Shown here one piece after another: positions 42,752-51,305 of a stretch of DNA of 64,000 nt. Positions within the stretch are counted from its first letter, which is position 1. Each line of letters opens with the position of its first letter. The stretch spans positions 52,911 through 116,910 of the forward strand of contig DXYF01000031.1 of NCBI GenBank assembly GCA_019415945.1. Reading direction: 5' to 3'. The notes below the pieces were generated by a model. That model was not told the DNA's origin, did no database searches, and saw nothing but the letters and a program-made list of their open reading frames with translations. The position numbers were made by a program, and so were the translations under genes. The stretch comes from Clostridiales bacterium (GTDB lineage Bacteria > Bacillota > Clostridia > Oscillospirales > Acutalibacteraceae).

Positions 42752-45393
42752 CATTTCGCTATCCGAAATCATATGAAAATGTGTTAGACGGCGTAAGCTT
42801 TTCCGTAAAAAAAGGTGAATTCATAACTCTTTGCGGTCCGTCAGGCTGCGGCAAAAGCACACTGCTCCGTCACCTAAAGCCTTGCCTTGCTCCAAACGGC
42901 GAGAAAAGCGGAGAGATATTTTTTGAAAATAAAGATATTGCGGAGTTTTCAAACCGAGAGTTAAGTCAGAAAATAGGCTTTGTAATGCAGTCGCCCGACA
43001 ATCAGATTGTCACCGACAAGGTGTGGCACGAGCTTGCATTCGGTCTTGAAAGCCTTGGGCTTGACAACAGCACAATACGAAAAAGAGTTGCTGAAACAGC
43101 AAGCTTTTTCGGTCTTGAGCCTGTTTTTTACAAAAGCGTGTCTGAGCTTTCGGGAGGACAAAAGCAGATTTTAAATCTGGCGTCAATTATGGCAATGCAG
43201 CCCGATGTTCTGATACTTGACGAGCCCGCAAGTCAGCTTGACCCGATTGCGGCGTCGGAATTTTTATCCTGTGTTTCAAAAATCAACAAAGAACTCGGAA
43301 CAACGGTTATAATTACCGAACACAGGCTTGACGGAGTTTTTCACCTAAGCGATAAAATACTGGTGATTGAAAACGGCACGGCGGTATCGTTTGATACGCC
43401 GCAAAACACGGGTAAAAATCTTAAAAGAATAAAAAGCAAAACTTTTCTCTCACTTCCCTCGCAAATGCAGATATGGGACAGGGTTTCAGACGGCGAAAGC
43501 GACTGCCCCGTAACTGTCGCTCAGGGCAGAATGTGGATTGAAAATTACGCTGAAAATAATCATTTGTATCCCCTCTATGATGAGCAGATACCAAAACACG
43601 GAGAGAATATTGCCGCAGACTTTAAAGAAGTATGGTTCAGATACGAAAAGGATTCTGCAGATATTCTCAAAGGCTTGACTTTTAAAGTTTATGAGGGCGA
43701 ATTTGCCGCAATTCTCGGCGGCAACGGAGCAGGAAAATCAACGGCTCTTTCCGTAATAAACGGAATTAATGTTCCGTACAGGGGAGAGGTAAGTATTTTC
43801 GGCAAGAGCATATTCGGTGACAACAAGGCATTTTTGCACGGCGTTGCAACGCTTCCGCAAAATCCTCAGTCGATTTTCGTCAAAAAAACGGTTGCCGAAG
43901 ATTTGGAGGAGGTGTTTGTCGGCTCAAAAACAAATGAAGATGAAAAGCGAAAACTGATAGGCTCTGTTGTGTCGCTGTGCAGGCTTGAAAAGCTTATGAA
44001 TATGCACCCGTACGACCTGTCGGGAGGCGAACAGCAGAGAGCCGCTCTTGCAAAGGTTCTGCTTACAAGACCAAAGATTTTGCTTCTTGACGAGCCTACA
44101 AAGGGGCTTGACTCAGAGTTTAAAATTGTTTTTGCAGGCATTATGCAGACCCTTTCGCAGTCGGGAATTACGGTAATTATGGTCAGTCACGATGTGGAGT
44201 TTTGTGCGAAATACGCTCATAGGTGTATGATGTTTTTCGGAGGTAACATAACATTTGAGGATACGCCGAGAAACTTTTTTGCGTCAAACTCATTTTATTC
44301 CACGAGTGCAAACCGTATTTCACGGGGCGTTATTAAAAACGCCGTAACAGACGATGAGGTTGTTTACTGCCTGACGGGCGAGAAGACAGAGCCGCCGCCT
44401 ATTAAATCAGACGCCGATATTTTTGATTACAGCGTTGGAAGTTATACTGAAACCGAAAAAAATACGCCCGCAAAACTACCCCTATGGAAAAAAATTCTCG
44501 GTTTATTTTCGGCTTTGATGCTGTTGTTTTCTTTGGCAGTCAACCTTGATTATCTGAGCTTTTTAAGCTCAAAAGACCTGCCGTTTTGGCTTGACTGTGC
44601 AATTATAATTATACCGATTGCTTTGCTTTGGGTATCGTTTGGCTCAATGTCAAATTCTTCTCAACATAAAGCCTTTTCAGGGAAAAGAAGAAAAATTCCT
44701 AAGCGTACCTCTGCCGCGGCTGTAATGATACTTCTTTTGATACCGCTTACAATATTTGTGGGCGTTACATATCTTCAGGACAAAAAGTACCTTTTTATAT
44801 CACTTCTTGTAATGCTTGAATGTATGCTTCCGTTTTTTCTCGTTTTCGAGGGCAGAAAACCGCAGGCAAGAGAGCTTGTCATAATAGCCGTGCTGTGTGC
44901 CATAGCGGTTGCGGGAAGAACGGCGTTTTACTTTGTTCCGCAGTTTAAGCCTGTTATTGCGATTGTTATTATTTCGGGAATTGCACTCGGTGCTGAAAGC
45001 GGATTTCTTGTAGGTTCGCTCACCATGCTTTTGTCAAATATCGTGTTCCAGCAGGGTCCGTGGACTCCGTGGCAGATGTTTGCCGCGGGAATAATCGGAT
45101 TTTTGGCAGGGATTTTGTTTAACAGGGGACTTTTAAGCCGAAGCAGAGTACCGCTTTGCATTTTCGGCTTTATCGCAACCGTTGTAATTTACGGAGTTAT
45201 TATGAATACATCATCGGCTGTAATATCTCACACTCAAATGAATCCTGAAACGATAACAGCCTTTTTGGCACTCGGATTTCCGTTTGATTTGGTTCACGGC
45301 ATTGCAACCGCATTGTTTTTGTTTCTCGGTGCAGAGCCGATGCTTGAAAAACTCGACAGGGTAAAAACAAAGTACGGCTTGCTCGATAATTAA
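42724..45393 (+). CDS. Fused ECF transporter: two ATPase domains plus S component
   Basis: 889 residues. ABC domain 1 (about 1-235) has Walker A 'GPSGCGKST' (38-46), signature 'LSGGQKQ' and Walker B 'VLILDEPASQLD'. ABC domain 2 (about 295-515) has 'GGNGAGKST', 'LSGGEQQRAALAK' and 'ILLLDEPTKGLD'. After a linker, the C-terminal 300 residues hold about eight helices; the last six ('LVIIAVLCAIAVAGRTAFYF', 'GPWTPWQMFAAGIIGFLAG') fit a substrate-binding S component. A-A-S fusion in one chain is compact; the riboswitch indicates a corrinoid substrate (CbrT-like role). GGAGGGG precedes the ATG. A bidirectional terminator follows. Confidence 0.92.
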   Translation: MEAFKVCNLTFRYPKSYENVLDGVSFSVKKGEFITLCGPSGCGKSTLLRHLKPCLAPNGEKSGEIFFENKDIAEFSNRELSQKIGFVMQSPDNQIVTDKVWHELAFGLESLGLDNSTIRKRVAETASFFGLEPVFYKSVSELSGGQKQILNLASIMAMQPDVLILDEPASQLDPIAASEFLSCVSKINKELGTTVIITEHRLDGVFHLSDKILVIENGTAVSFDTPQNTGKNLKRIKSKTFLSLPSQMQIWDRVSDGESDCPVTVAQGRMWIENYAENNHLYPLYDEQIPKHGENIAADFKEVWFRYEKDSADILKGLTFKVYEGEFAAILGGNGAGKSTALSVINGINVPYRGEVSIFGKSIFGDNKAFLHGVATLPQNPQSIFVKKTVAEDLEEVFVGSKTNEDEKRKLIGSVVSLCRLEKLMNMHPYDLSGGEQQRAALAKVLLTRPKILLLDEPTKGLDSEFKIVFAGIMQTLSQSGITVIMVSHDVEFCAKYAHRCMMFFGGNITFEDTPRNFFASNSFYSTSANRISRGVIKNAVTDDEVVYCLTGEKTEPPPIKSDADIFDYSVGSYTETEKNTPAKLPLWKKILGLFSALMLLFSLAVNLDYLSFLSSKDLPFWLDCAIIIIPIALLWVSFGSMSNSSQHKAFSGKRRKIPKRTSAAAVMILLLIPLTIFVGVTYLQDKKYLFISLLVMLECMLPFFLVFEGRKPQARELVIIAVLCAIAVAGRTAFYFVPQFKPVIAIVIISGIALGAESGFLVGSLTMLLSNIVFQQGPWTPWQMFAAGIIGFLAGILFNRGLLSRSRVPLCIFGFIATVVIYGVIMNTSSAVISHTQMNPETITAFLALGFPFDLVHGIATALFLFLGAEPMLEKLDRVKTKYGLLDN

Positions 45394-45458
45394 ATTTACG
45401 CATATAACGCTTATTGCAATTTGCATCTTAATAATATATAATTTAAGCAGTTAAAGTA

Positions 45459-45492
45459 AAAGCACACCCGCATATTTTTGCAGGTGTGCTTT
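45459..45492. terminator. Bidirectional terminator between the B12 operon and the reductase gene
   Basis: AAAGCACACC (45459-45468) pairs with GGTGTGCTTT (45483-45492), with an inner GCA/TGC. T-rich on the minus strand (TTTTACTTT); the genes converge here. Confidence 0.85.
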
Positions 45493-45496
45493 AGGA

Positions 45497-47167
45497 TTAT
45501 TTACATTCCGTACATACATATTCGGGAACTGTGCGTTCGTTAATTGCGGATTCATACAGTCTCCATCCTCCTGCGAGGTTGTAGCAGTCGTAACCGTATC
45601 CCGTAAGCATTCGGCACGCGATATATGAACGCAGACCGCTGTGACAGTGAACATAAACAGGCTTATCCTTGGGAATTTCATCAATTCTTTCACGCAGACT
45701 GTCAAGAGGAATATTTATAAATCCGTCTATCTTTCCACGCAAAACCTCAGTTTTTGTACGCACATCAAGAAGCGTTACGCTGTTGTCGCGGGGCAGATTT
45801 TGGACATCGTCCCAGAAAAACTGTTTGAGCTTGCCTGTAATAATGTTTTCCGCCGTAAAGCCCAGCATATTGACGGGGTCTTTGGCACTGCCGAACGGCG
45901 GAGCGTAACACAGCTCAAGGTTTGTAAGGTCGGTTATCTTCGCTCCGAAACGAATTGCCGTTGCAAGCACATCCATACGCTTGTCAACTCCGTCGAATCC
46001 GACAATTTGTGCCCCGATAAGTTTAAGCGTAGTCTTGTCCCACAGAGCTTTTACCGACATATTAGTTCCGCCGGGGTAATAGGTTGCGTGCGGGGCGGAG
46101 TAAATGTAGGTTTTGTCATAGTCAATTCCTGCATTTTCTGCACTTTTTTCGTTTAGTCCGGTTGTCGCAACCGTCATATCAAACAGCTTCAAAACTGCGG
46201 AGCCCTGCGTTCCCGTGTACTCGCTTTCAAAACCCGCAATATTGTCTGCGGCGATTCGTCCCTGCTTGTTTGCAGGTCCTGCAAGCGGAATAAATGCAGG
46301 AGCTTTTGTAATAAAATCCTGTACCTCAACTGCATCTCCCACGGCGTAAATGCCGTCAATGTTTGTTTTCATTTTGCTGTCAACAACAATGCTTCCTCTT
46401 GCGTTTGTTTTGATACCGCATTCTTTGGCAAGCGTTGTTTCGGGGCGTACTCCGACAGACATAATAACCATATCGGTTTTGATTTCGCCGTTTTGCAGAA
46501 TAACGCCGTCGTCGGTTATTTCCTGTACACCGTTTTTAAGGCAGAGTTTAATGCCTTTAGCTTTTATATATCTGTGCACATCTGCCGCCATATCAAAGTC
46601 AAGCGGAGCAATCAGGTGGTCTGAAAGCTCAACTATTGTTACATCAAGCCCTGCTTCCTTCAAATTTTCCGCCATCTCAACGCCGATATATCCGCCGCCG
46701 ACTACCACAGCGGATTTTGGCTTGTTTTTTGTGATATAGTTTTTAATACGCATTGTGTCGGGAATGTTGCGAAGCGTAAATACATTACCGTTTTCAATAC
46801 CCTTAATATTCGGCTTTACAGGTTCCGCACCGGGGGAGAGAATAAGGGCGTCGTAGCTTTCTGTATAGATTTCTCCTGTTTCCGTGTTTTTTACGGTAAC
46901 GGATTTTGTTTCGGGGTCAATTTTAATAGCTTCGTTTAGCACTCGCACATCTATGTTAAACCTTGACTTAAAGCTTTGCGGCGTCTGTAAAGTAAGGTTG
47001 TCCCTGTCGGTGATAACTCCGCCGATATAGTAGGGAAGACCGCAGTTTGCAAAAGACACATACTGCCCTCTCTCAAGTACGATTATTTCTGCTTTTTCGT
47101 CGAGTCTGCGGAGTCTTGCAGCGGCAGACGCACCGCCCGCTACACCGCCTATAATAACTGTTTTCAT
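45497..47167 (-). CDS. CoA-disulfide reductase/NAD(P)H oxidase with C-terminal rhodanese domain
   Basis: 556 residues. FAD-binding 'VIIGGVAGGASAAARLRRL' opens the protein; the single redox Cys is C42 in 'SFANCGLPYYIGG', as in CoA-disulfide reductase and NADH oxidase. The NAD(P)-binding 'AVVVGGGYIGVEMAENL' is near 155, FAD motif 2 'IYAVGDAVEV' near 272. A rhodanese domain occupies about 462-550 with active-site 'VHCHSGLRS'. CoADR-rhodanese fusions reduce polysulfides, CoA persulfides or disulfides. It is divergent from a Crp/Fnr gene with only 31 bases between start codons, suggesting shared control. Confidence 0.92.
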   Translation of the reverse strand: MKTVIIGGVAGGASAAARLRRLDEKAEIIVLERGQYVSFANCGLPYYIGGVITDRDNLTLQTPQSFKSRFNIDVRVLNEAIKIDPETKSVTVKNTETGEIYTESYDALILSPGAEPVKPNIKGIENGNVFTLRNIPDTMRIKNYITKNKPKSAVVVGGGYIGVEMAENLKEAGLDVTIVELSDHLIAPLDFDMAADVHRYIKAKGIKLCLKNGVQEITDDGVILQNGEIKTDMVIMSVGVRPETTLAKECGIKTNARGSIVVDSKMKTNIDGIYAVGDAVEVQDFITKAPAFIPLAGPANKQGRIAADNIAGFESEYTGTQGSAVLKLFDMTVATTGLNEKSAENAGIDYDKTYIYSAPHATYYPGGTNMSVKALWDKTTLKLIGAQIVGFDGVDKRMDVLATAIRFGAKITDLTNLELCYAPPFGSAKDPVNMLGFTAENIITGKLKQFFWDDVQNLPRDNSVTLLDVRTKTEVLRGKIDGFINIPLDSLRERIDEIPKDKPVYVHCHSGLRSYIACRMLTGYGYDCYNLAGGWRLYESAINERTVPEYVCTECK

Positions 47168-47198
47168 AATTTAAACCTCTTTTGAAAGGATTTTTACA

Positions 47199-47873
47199 AT
47201 GGAAAAAAATATTTTTGAACCGATATATAAAGAGATTCTCCCGTTTTGGGACGATATATCGGAAGATGACAAAGATTATATCTGTCAAAATTCTTTTGCG
47301 GTAACATACAAAAAGGGAACAAATATCCACAGCGGAAACGAGTGTTCGGGTGTGATATTTGTACGAAGCGGAAGTCTGCGGCTTTATATACTGTCAGATG
47401 AGGGCAAGGAAATAACTCTTTACAGACTTCACAAGGGCGATATGTGTATGCTTTCGGCCTCATGCGTGCTTCAAAGCATAACATTTGATGTTATGCTTGA
47501 CTGTGAAGAGAACAGCGAATGTTATGTCATAAGCGGTCCTGCATTTGCAGCCGTTTCTCAGCGTAATCCCAAAGTTAAAATATTTGCTCTTGAAACCGCC
47601 GTGAGCCGATTTTCTGATGTAATGTGGGTCATGCAGCAAATTTTATTTATGAGCCTTGATAAGCGTCTCGCGATATTTTTGCTTGACGAAACCGCAAGAA
47701 CAGGCTCTGACAGCATAACGCTTACTCACGAGCAGATAGCCAAATATATCGGCTCTGCCCGTGAGGTTGTGTCACGTATGCTCAAGTATTTTGCAAACGA
47801 GGGAATAGTTGAATCGTCACGCAAGGGAATTAAAATCCTTGACAAAAAGCGACTGCAAAAATTAGCCCTCTAA
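47199..47873 (+). CDS. Crp/Fnr-family transcriptional regulator
   Basis: 224 residues. A cyclic-nucleotide-binding-like beta-roll (about 15-125) precedes a Crp-type helix-turn-helix ('LTHEQIAKYIGSAREVVSRMLKYFANEGIV', about 170-200). Cysteines at about 29, 48, 87 and 104 are not in the classical Fnr N-terminal cluster pattern, so the signal (redox, haem or none) is unclear. It is transcribed divergently from CoADR-rhodanese and converges with thioredoxin, overlapping its 3' end by 12 bases. It probably regulates this redox cluster. AAAGGA precedes the ATG. Confidence 0.92.
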   Translation: MEKNIFEPIYKEILPFWDDISEDDKDYICQNSFAVTYKKGTNIHSGNECSGVIFVRSGSLRLYILSDEGKEITLYRLHKGDMCMLSASCVLQSITFDVMLDCEENSECYVISGPAFAAVSQRNPKVKIFALETAVSRFSDVMWVMQQILFMSLDKRLAIFLLDETARTGSDSITLTHEQIAKYIGSAREVVSRMLKYFANEGIVESSRKGIKILDKKRLQKLAL

Positions 47874-48170
47874 CATTGCAAGAATCTGCTGCTTTGGTCT
47901 TGCACCCGCTGCCTGCTCTGCGATTCTGCCGTTTTTGATTACCACTAAAGTCGGAATACTTACAACGCCGAATTCCTGTGCAAGTTCAGGCTCGCTGTCA
48001 ACATTGATTTTGCCGACGATATACTGCGGGTTTTCCTCTGCAATTTCATCAACGAGCGGTGAAACCATACGGCACGGTCCGCACCAGTCTGCGTAAAAGT
48101 CGAGCAAAACGGTTTTTCCGCTGTTTTTGATTTCATCAAAATTGTTTTTATTAATTTTAAGTACTGACAT
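47862..48170 (-). CDS. trxA: Thioredoxin
   Basis: 102 residues, complete thioredoxin fold with 'FYADWCGPCRMVSPL' (active cysteines C30 and C33) and the cis-proline in 'VVSIPTLVVIKNG'. It reduces protein disulfides and supplies electrons to reductases. The 3' end overlaps the convergent Crp/Fnr gene by 12 bases, so transcripts from both may be antisense to each other at their ends. AAGGAAG precedes the ATG. Confidence 0.95.
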   Translation of the reverse strand: MSVLKINKNNFDEIKNSGKTVLLDFYADWCGPCRMVSPLVDEIAEENPQYIVGKINVDSEPELAQEFGVVSIPTLVVIKNGRIAEQAAGARPKQQILAMLEG

Positions 48171-48222
48171 AGTTCATACTTCCTTTCTGTTATTGTATCT
48201 TTAGTATAACCTAATATTTCAT

Positions 48223-48813
48223 TTATTTCTGTGATTTAGTCACATTTTTTGCTTTGCAGATAAGCTGCGTCATTGTTCCCATAGGACAGTAAACGCACCA
48301 TGAACGGGGTTTAAAGAGAATCATTGTCACAAGCCCCAAAACCGTTGATGTCAGCATTACGCTGTAAAATCCGAATGCGAACTGTGCAACCCACGGTGAA
48401 AACAGCGTTCCGTGATATGCCCACTGCCAAGGCAGCTTAAATGTCCACAAAAGCGTAACCGCCGTGCTTAAATCCTTTGCCTGTGCAAACACAAGATAAG
48501 TGTTCCAAAGCATTACAAAAAACATTGCAAAAAAGAATATCAAAAAGCCGTACCTGAAGTATTTTGATTTCATCCATTTGGGTACGCTTTTTTTTCGTGA
48601 TAAGCCGAGATTACCGCCTATAAGCGAAAAGAGCTGTCCTCTTCCGCAATACTTGTTGCAGTATGCTTTGCTGCCGTTTGCAAACGAGATTATAAGAGGT
48701 ATAAAAAAGCACAAAAGCCCAAGCCATGCAAATAAAATATTAAAAAATCCTAAAATTAAATAGGTCAGTGATAATATCCAGAGGTAATCGTACCAATGTT
48801 TTTTAGTTTTCAT
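48223..48813 (-). CDS. Membrane 4Fe-4S binding protein, NapH/NosR-like
   Basis: 196 residues with four membrane helices (about 10-42, 75-105, 135-160 and a last near 165). Two cysteine motifs on the cytoplasmic side, 'YCNKYCGRGQLFSL' near 51 and 'WCVYCPMGTMTQL' near 178, match the 4Fe-4S_5 domain of NapH-type electron-transfer proteins. Start: the ATG shares its A with the ferredoxin stop codon (TAATG) and follows GGAGG; a longer reading inside the ferredoxin gene is rejected. With ferredoxin it likely forms a membrane electron conduit, perhaps for a reductase encoded elsewhere. Confidence 0.85.
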   Translation of the reverse strand: MKTKKHWYDYLWILSLTYLILGFFNILFAWLGLLCFFIPLIISFANGSKAYCNKYCGRGQLFSLIGGNLGLSRKKSVPKWMKSKYFRYGFLIFFFAMFFVMLWNTYLVFAQAKDLSTAVTLLWTFKLPWQWAYHGTLFSPWVAQFAFGFYSVMLTSTVLGLVTMILFKPRSWCVYCPMGTMTQLICKAKNVTKSQK

Positions 48814-49007
48814 TATACCGCTTCCTCCAATATTATAACACTTGCGGGGCATTCTGTTGCACATTTTCCGCATCCTACGCATAAATCTCGGTCAACCTCG
48901 GCGTAGATACCTCTGAAAATGCTGATTGCGTTTCTCGGACAAACCTTTACGCAGCAGCCGCAGGCTACGCACTCGTCGGTACAGACTTTTGCTCTTTTTT
49001 TAATCAT
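48813..49007 (-). CDS. 2x[4Fe-4S] ferredoxin (64 aa)
   Basis: Two complete cluster motifs: 'CVACGCCVKVCPRNA' and 'CVGCGKCATECPAS'. Full bacterial ferredoxin size, cytoplasmic. GGGAG precedes the ATG. The stop overlaps the following membrane Fe-S protein gene by one base, so the two are produced together and probably exchange electrons. Confidence 0.93.
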   Translation of the reverse strand: MIKKRAKVCTDECVACGCCVKVCPRNAISIFRGIYAEVDRDLCVGCGKCATECPASVIILEEAV

Positions 49008-49097
49008 ACAATCTTCTCCCTTAATTCAAACATATTATATATCACGGTTTTATATTCTTCCGTGACTTAATCACAATAGCTTATGTCGTACGACAAA

Positions 49098-49131
49098 GCA
49101 AAGCACCTCTGCTTTTGCAGAGGTGCTTTGC
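49098..49131 (-). terminator. Strong stem-loop after the dockerin esterase gene
   Basis: A 15-bp perfect stem (49098-49112 with 49117-49131) and loop TTTT. On the minus strand it is followed only by TTTGTCG and then the palindrome GTCGTACGAC (49085-49094), so the U-tract is weak. It may also protect the 3' end. Confidence 0.6.
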
Positions 49132-49202
49132 CTGAAAGTGGTGTTTTAATGAATATCACTCGAAGGGAACATTATATCTATGAAACTTAGTATAATCTAA
49201 AA

Positions 49203-51305
49203 TTATTGCTCATAAGCCTGCCAGCTGCCTTCGTACTTTCCGTCAGCACGCTGTCCTGTGAAAACATATACCATATTTTCGTTTTCAGGTGAGAAAGCTA
49301 TGTCGGCAGATGAATATTCGCCCCAGTTTGAGAAGTCAAGGTCTGCTCTTAAAAGGAAAGCCGTCTGATCTTTCGGCAAATCAAAAGCGTACACGCCGGG
49401 CTTTCCATCTACGGGAGTCATCTCAACAAAATTTTGCTCTCCTATCCACATACAGATGTAAGCAGTATCCCAGTTTGCCATTGAAACATCAAAATATACT
49501 CTGTAGTTTTCCTTTTCGGGTTCTTCGGGAAGTGCCTGCCAAGAACCTGAATATTTGCCGTCGGCAACCTGTGAATCAAATGTATATACCATATTTTCGT
49601 TTGCAGGTCTGAAAGTTACATTTACGGAAGCCGCCTCGCCCCACTGTGTTAAATCGTCGTTTGCACGGAAGAGGAATTCTGTTTGCTCTTTCGGCAAATC
49701 ATAGTAGAAGAGATTAGCTTTTCCCTCAACGGGAGTCATCGGAACGATATTTGTGCCGCCTATCCACATTGCTATGTACGGGGTTTCCCAGCCTGAATAT
49801 GTAGTATCAATATAAATGCGGTAGAAATCTTTTTCAACAGGAGGAGCTGCCTCAAAGCCTACAAGCCACTGATAAGCCTGCGGGAAGTATTTAGCCCAAG
49901 CACTCTCGCTGTGTGTTTGACTTTCGTCAACAAGTGTTTCGATTCTATCCTCGGGATAGCCTGCTGCAACCATTCCGTTCTTCATGTAGTCAACATAACG
50001 GGTGATGCTTGACTCACCGCCTGAGCCGCCTGCATAAAGGAAGAACTTAGGCTGATTTTCAGACTCTGCCAAATTGTTTGATGTTATAACGGAGTCAAGT
50101 ACCTCATCGGGGAACAGCCAGAACGACGGTGAAAATACGAGAACCTGTCCGAATACATCGGGGTATTCAATTCCGATGTAGTAAGAAATGAGTCCGCCCA
50201 TTGAGCTTCCGCCGATACCCGTGCTGTCTTTGTCTGTGCGTACATTGTAGTGGCTGTCAATGTAGGGCTTTAAGGTTTCTACAATGAAAGCTGCGTATTT
50301 GTCACCCGACGGATTGTCGGCAGTAGAGGAGTCAACGCCGTCCCATGTCGGTGTGTATTCGTTGATTCTGTCGCCCGAGTTATCAATGCCGACTATGATT
50401 GCACCCTCGTAACCCTGTGCCATCATATCGGTAACTGCTTCGTCAACCTGCCATTCGCCGGCGAATGAAGTGTATGAGTCAAACAGATTTTGTCCGTCAT
50501 GCATATAGAATACAGGATACTTTTTCTCTGTATCTTCAGGGTCATATCCTTCGGGAAGCCAAACTCGAATGTTTCTTGTTCTTCCGTCATCATACTGCGG
50601 CATATCAAGCTTAAAGGTTTCAAGCGTTCCGCCTGTTACTGTACTCATACCCGTTTGATTTTTAAACATCGAAACAGTGTCGTTTACCGTGTTTCCGTCT
50701 GCCGAAATGATAAAGGTACGGTTTCCTATTTCTCCGCCTGTCGGGCCTCCCTCAACCTGAGCCCAAATATTTTCCTGATCGGGGAGCTGTACTGTGTACT
50801 TATACTGTACCTCTTCACCTATGTACTCGGCAGGAGCTTCAGCCGTAAGCGTATAGTTGAAGTCGTCTATCTTTGTCATAAACCAATCTGTATTTGACGG
50901 ATCCCAGCCGTTAAGGTTAGAACCTATACTTACATTTGCACCCTCGTCCAACGCCTCGGGTATAGTTACATTAAATACAAGTGTAACTGTAGAAGGCGTT
51001 TCTTCAACAGGGAATTTGTCAATTTGTTCGGCAGCGTATTTTTGAATACAGGTAGCGTCTTTAACATTTACATCATCATCACCTGTAACCTCTGCTGCTG
51101 TTAAGTCAATATCTTCTTCGCCTATGAGTGAAACGATGTACTTTTGAACCGTTGTTGCGTCACCGACATCAACGCTTCCGTTTTTATCTGCGTCGCCGTA
51201 CAGAATGTCAGCTGCAGAAACACTGAATAATGAAGCGGAAAAGCTCGACATCAGAATTGTTATTGTTAAAAATAAACTTAAAAATTTCATTTTCTTTTTT
51301 TTCAT
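49203..51305 (-). CDS. Secreted dockerin esterase with paired starch-binding-like modules
   Basis: 700 residues. Order: signal peptide (1-31); dockerin (about 35-95, 'DADKNGSVDVGDATTVQKY', 'VTGDDDVNVKDATCIQKY'); a CBM20/48-like beta-sandwich (105-212, 'SIGSNLNGWDPSNTDW'); an esterase domain of the Fes/esterase D type (225-485) with nucleophile S368 in 'GGSSMGG' and a likely catalytic H465 in 'ESQTHS'; and two 97-residue modules (495-592, 601-697) resembling CBM26 ('IAMWIGGTNIVPMTPVEGK', 'ICMWIGEQNFVEMTPVDGK'). It would remove acyl groups from a dietary glucan or xylan while held in a cohesin-based complex. Substrate is inferred. Confidence 0.9.
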   Translation of the reverse strand: MKKKKMKFLSLFLTITILMSSFSASLFSVSAADILYGDADKNGSVDVGDATTVQKYIVSLIGEEDIDLTAAEVTGDDDVNVKDATCIQKYAAEQIDKFPVEETPSTVTLVFNVTIPEALDEGANVSIGSNLNGWDPSNTDWFMTKIDDFNYTLTAEAPAEYIGEEVQYKYTVQLPDQENIWAQVEGGPTGGEIGNRTFIISADGNTVNDTVSMFKNQTGMSTVTGGTLETFKLDMPQYDDGRTRNIRVWLPEGYDPEDTEKKYPVFYMHDGQNLFDSYTSFAGEWQVDEAVTDMMAQGYEGAIIVGIDNSGDRINEYTPTWDGVDSSTADNPSGDKYAAFIVETLKPYIDSHYNVRTDKDSTGIGGSSMGGLISYYIGIEYPDVFGQVLVFSPSFWLFPDEVLDSVITSNNLAESENQPKFFLYAGGSGGESSITRYVDYMKNGMVAAGYPEDRIETLVDESQTHSESAWAKYFPQAYQWLVGFEAAPPVEKDFYRIYIDTTYSGWETPYIAMWIGGTNIVPMTPVEGKANLFYYDLPKEQTEFLFRANDDLTQWGEAASVNVTFRPANENMVYTFDSQVADGKYSGSWQALPEEPEKENYRVYFDVSMANWDTAYICMWIGEQNFVEMTPVDGKPGVYAFDLPKDQTAFLLRADLDFSNWGEYSSADIAFSPENENMVYVFTGQRADGKYEGSWQAYEQ

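Noticed and set aside
49085..49094. GTCGTACGAC palindrome as a regulator site
   Set aside because: A lone 10-base palindrome downstream of convergent transcript ends; no gene start nearby.
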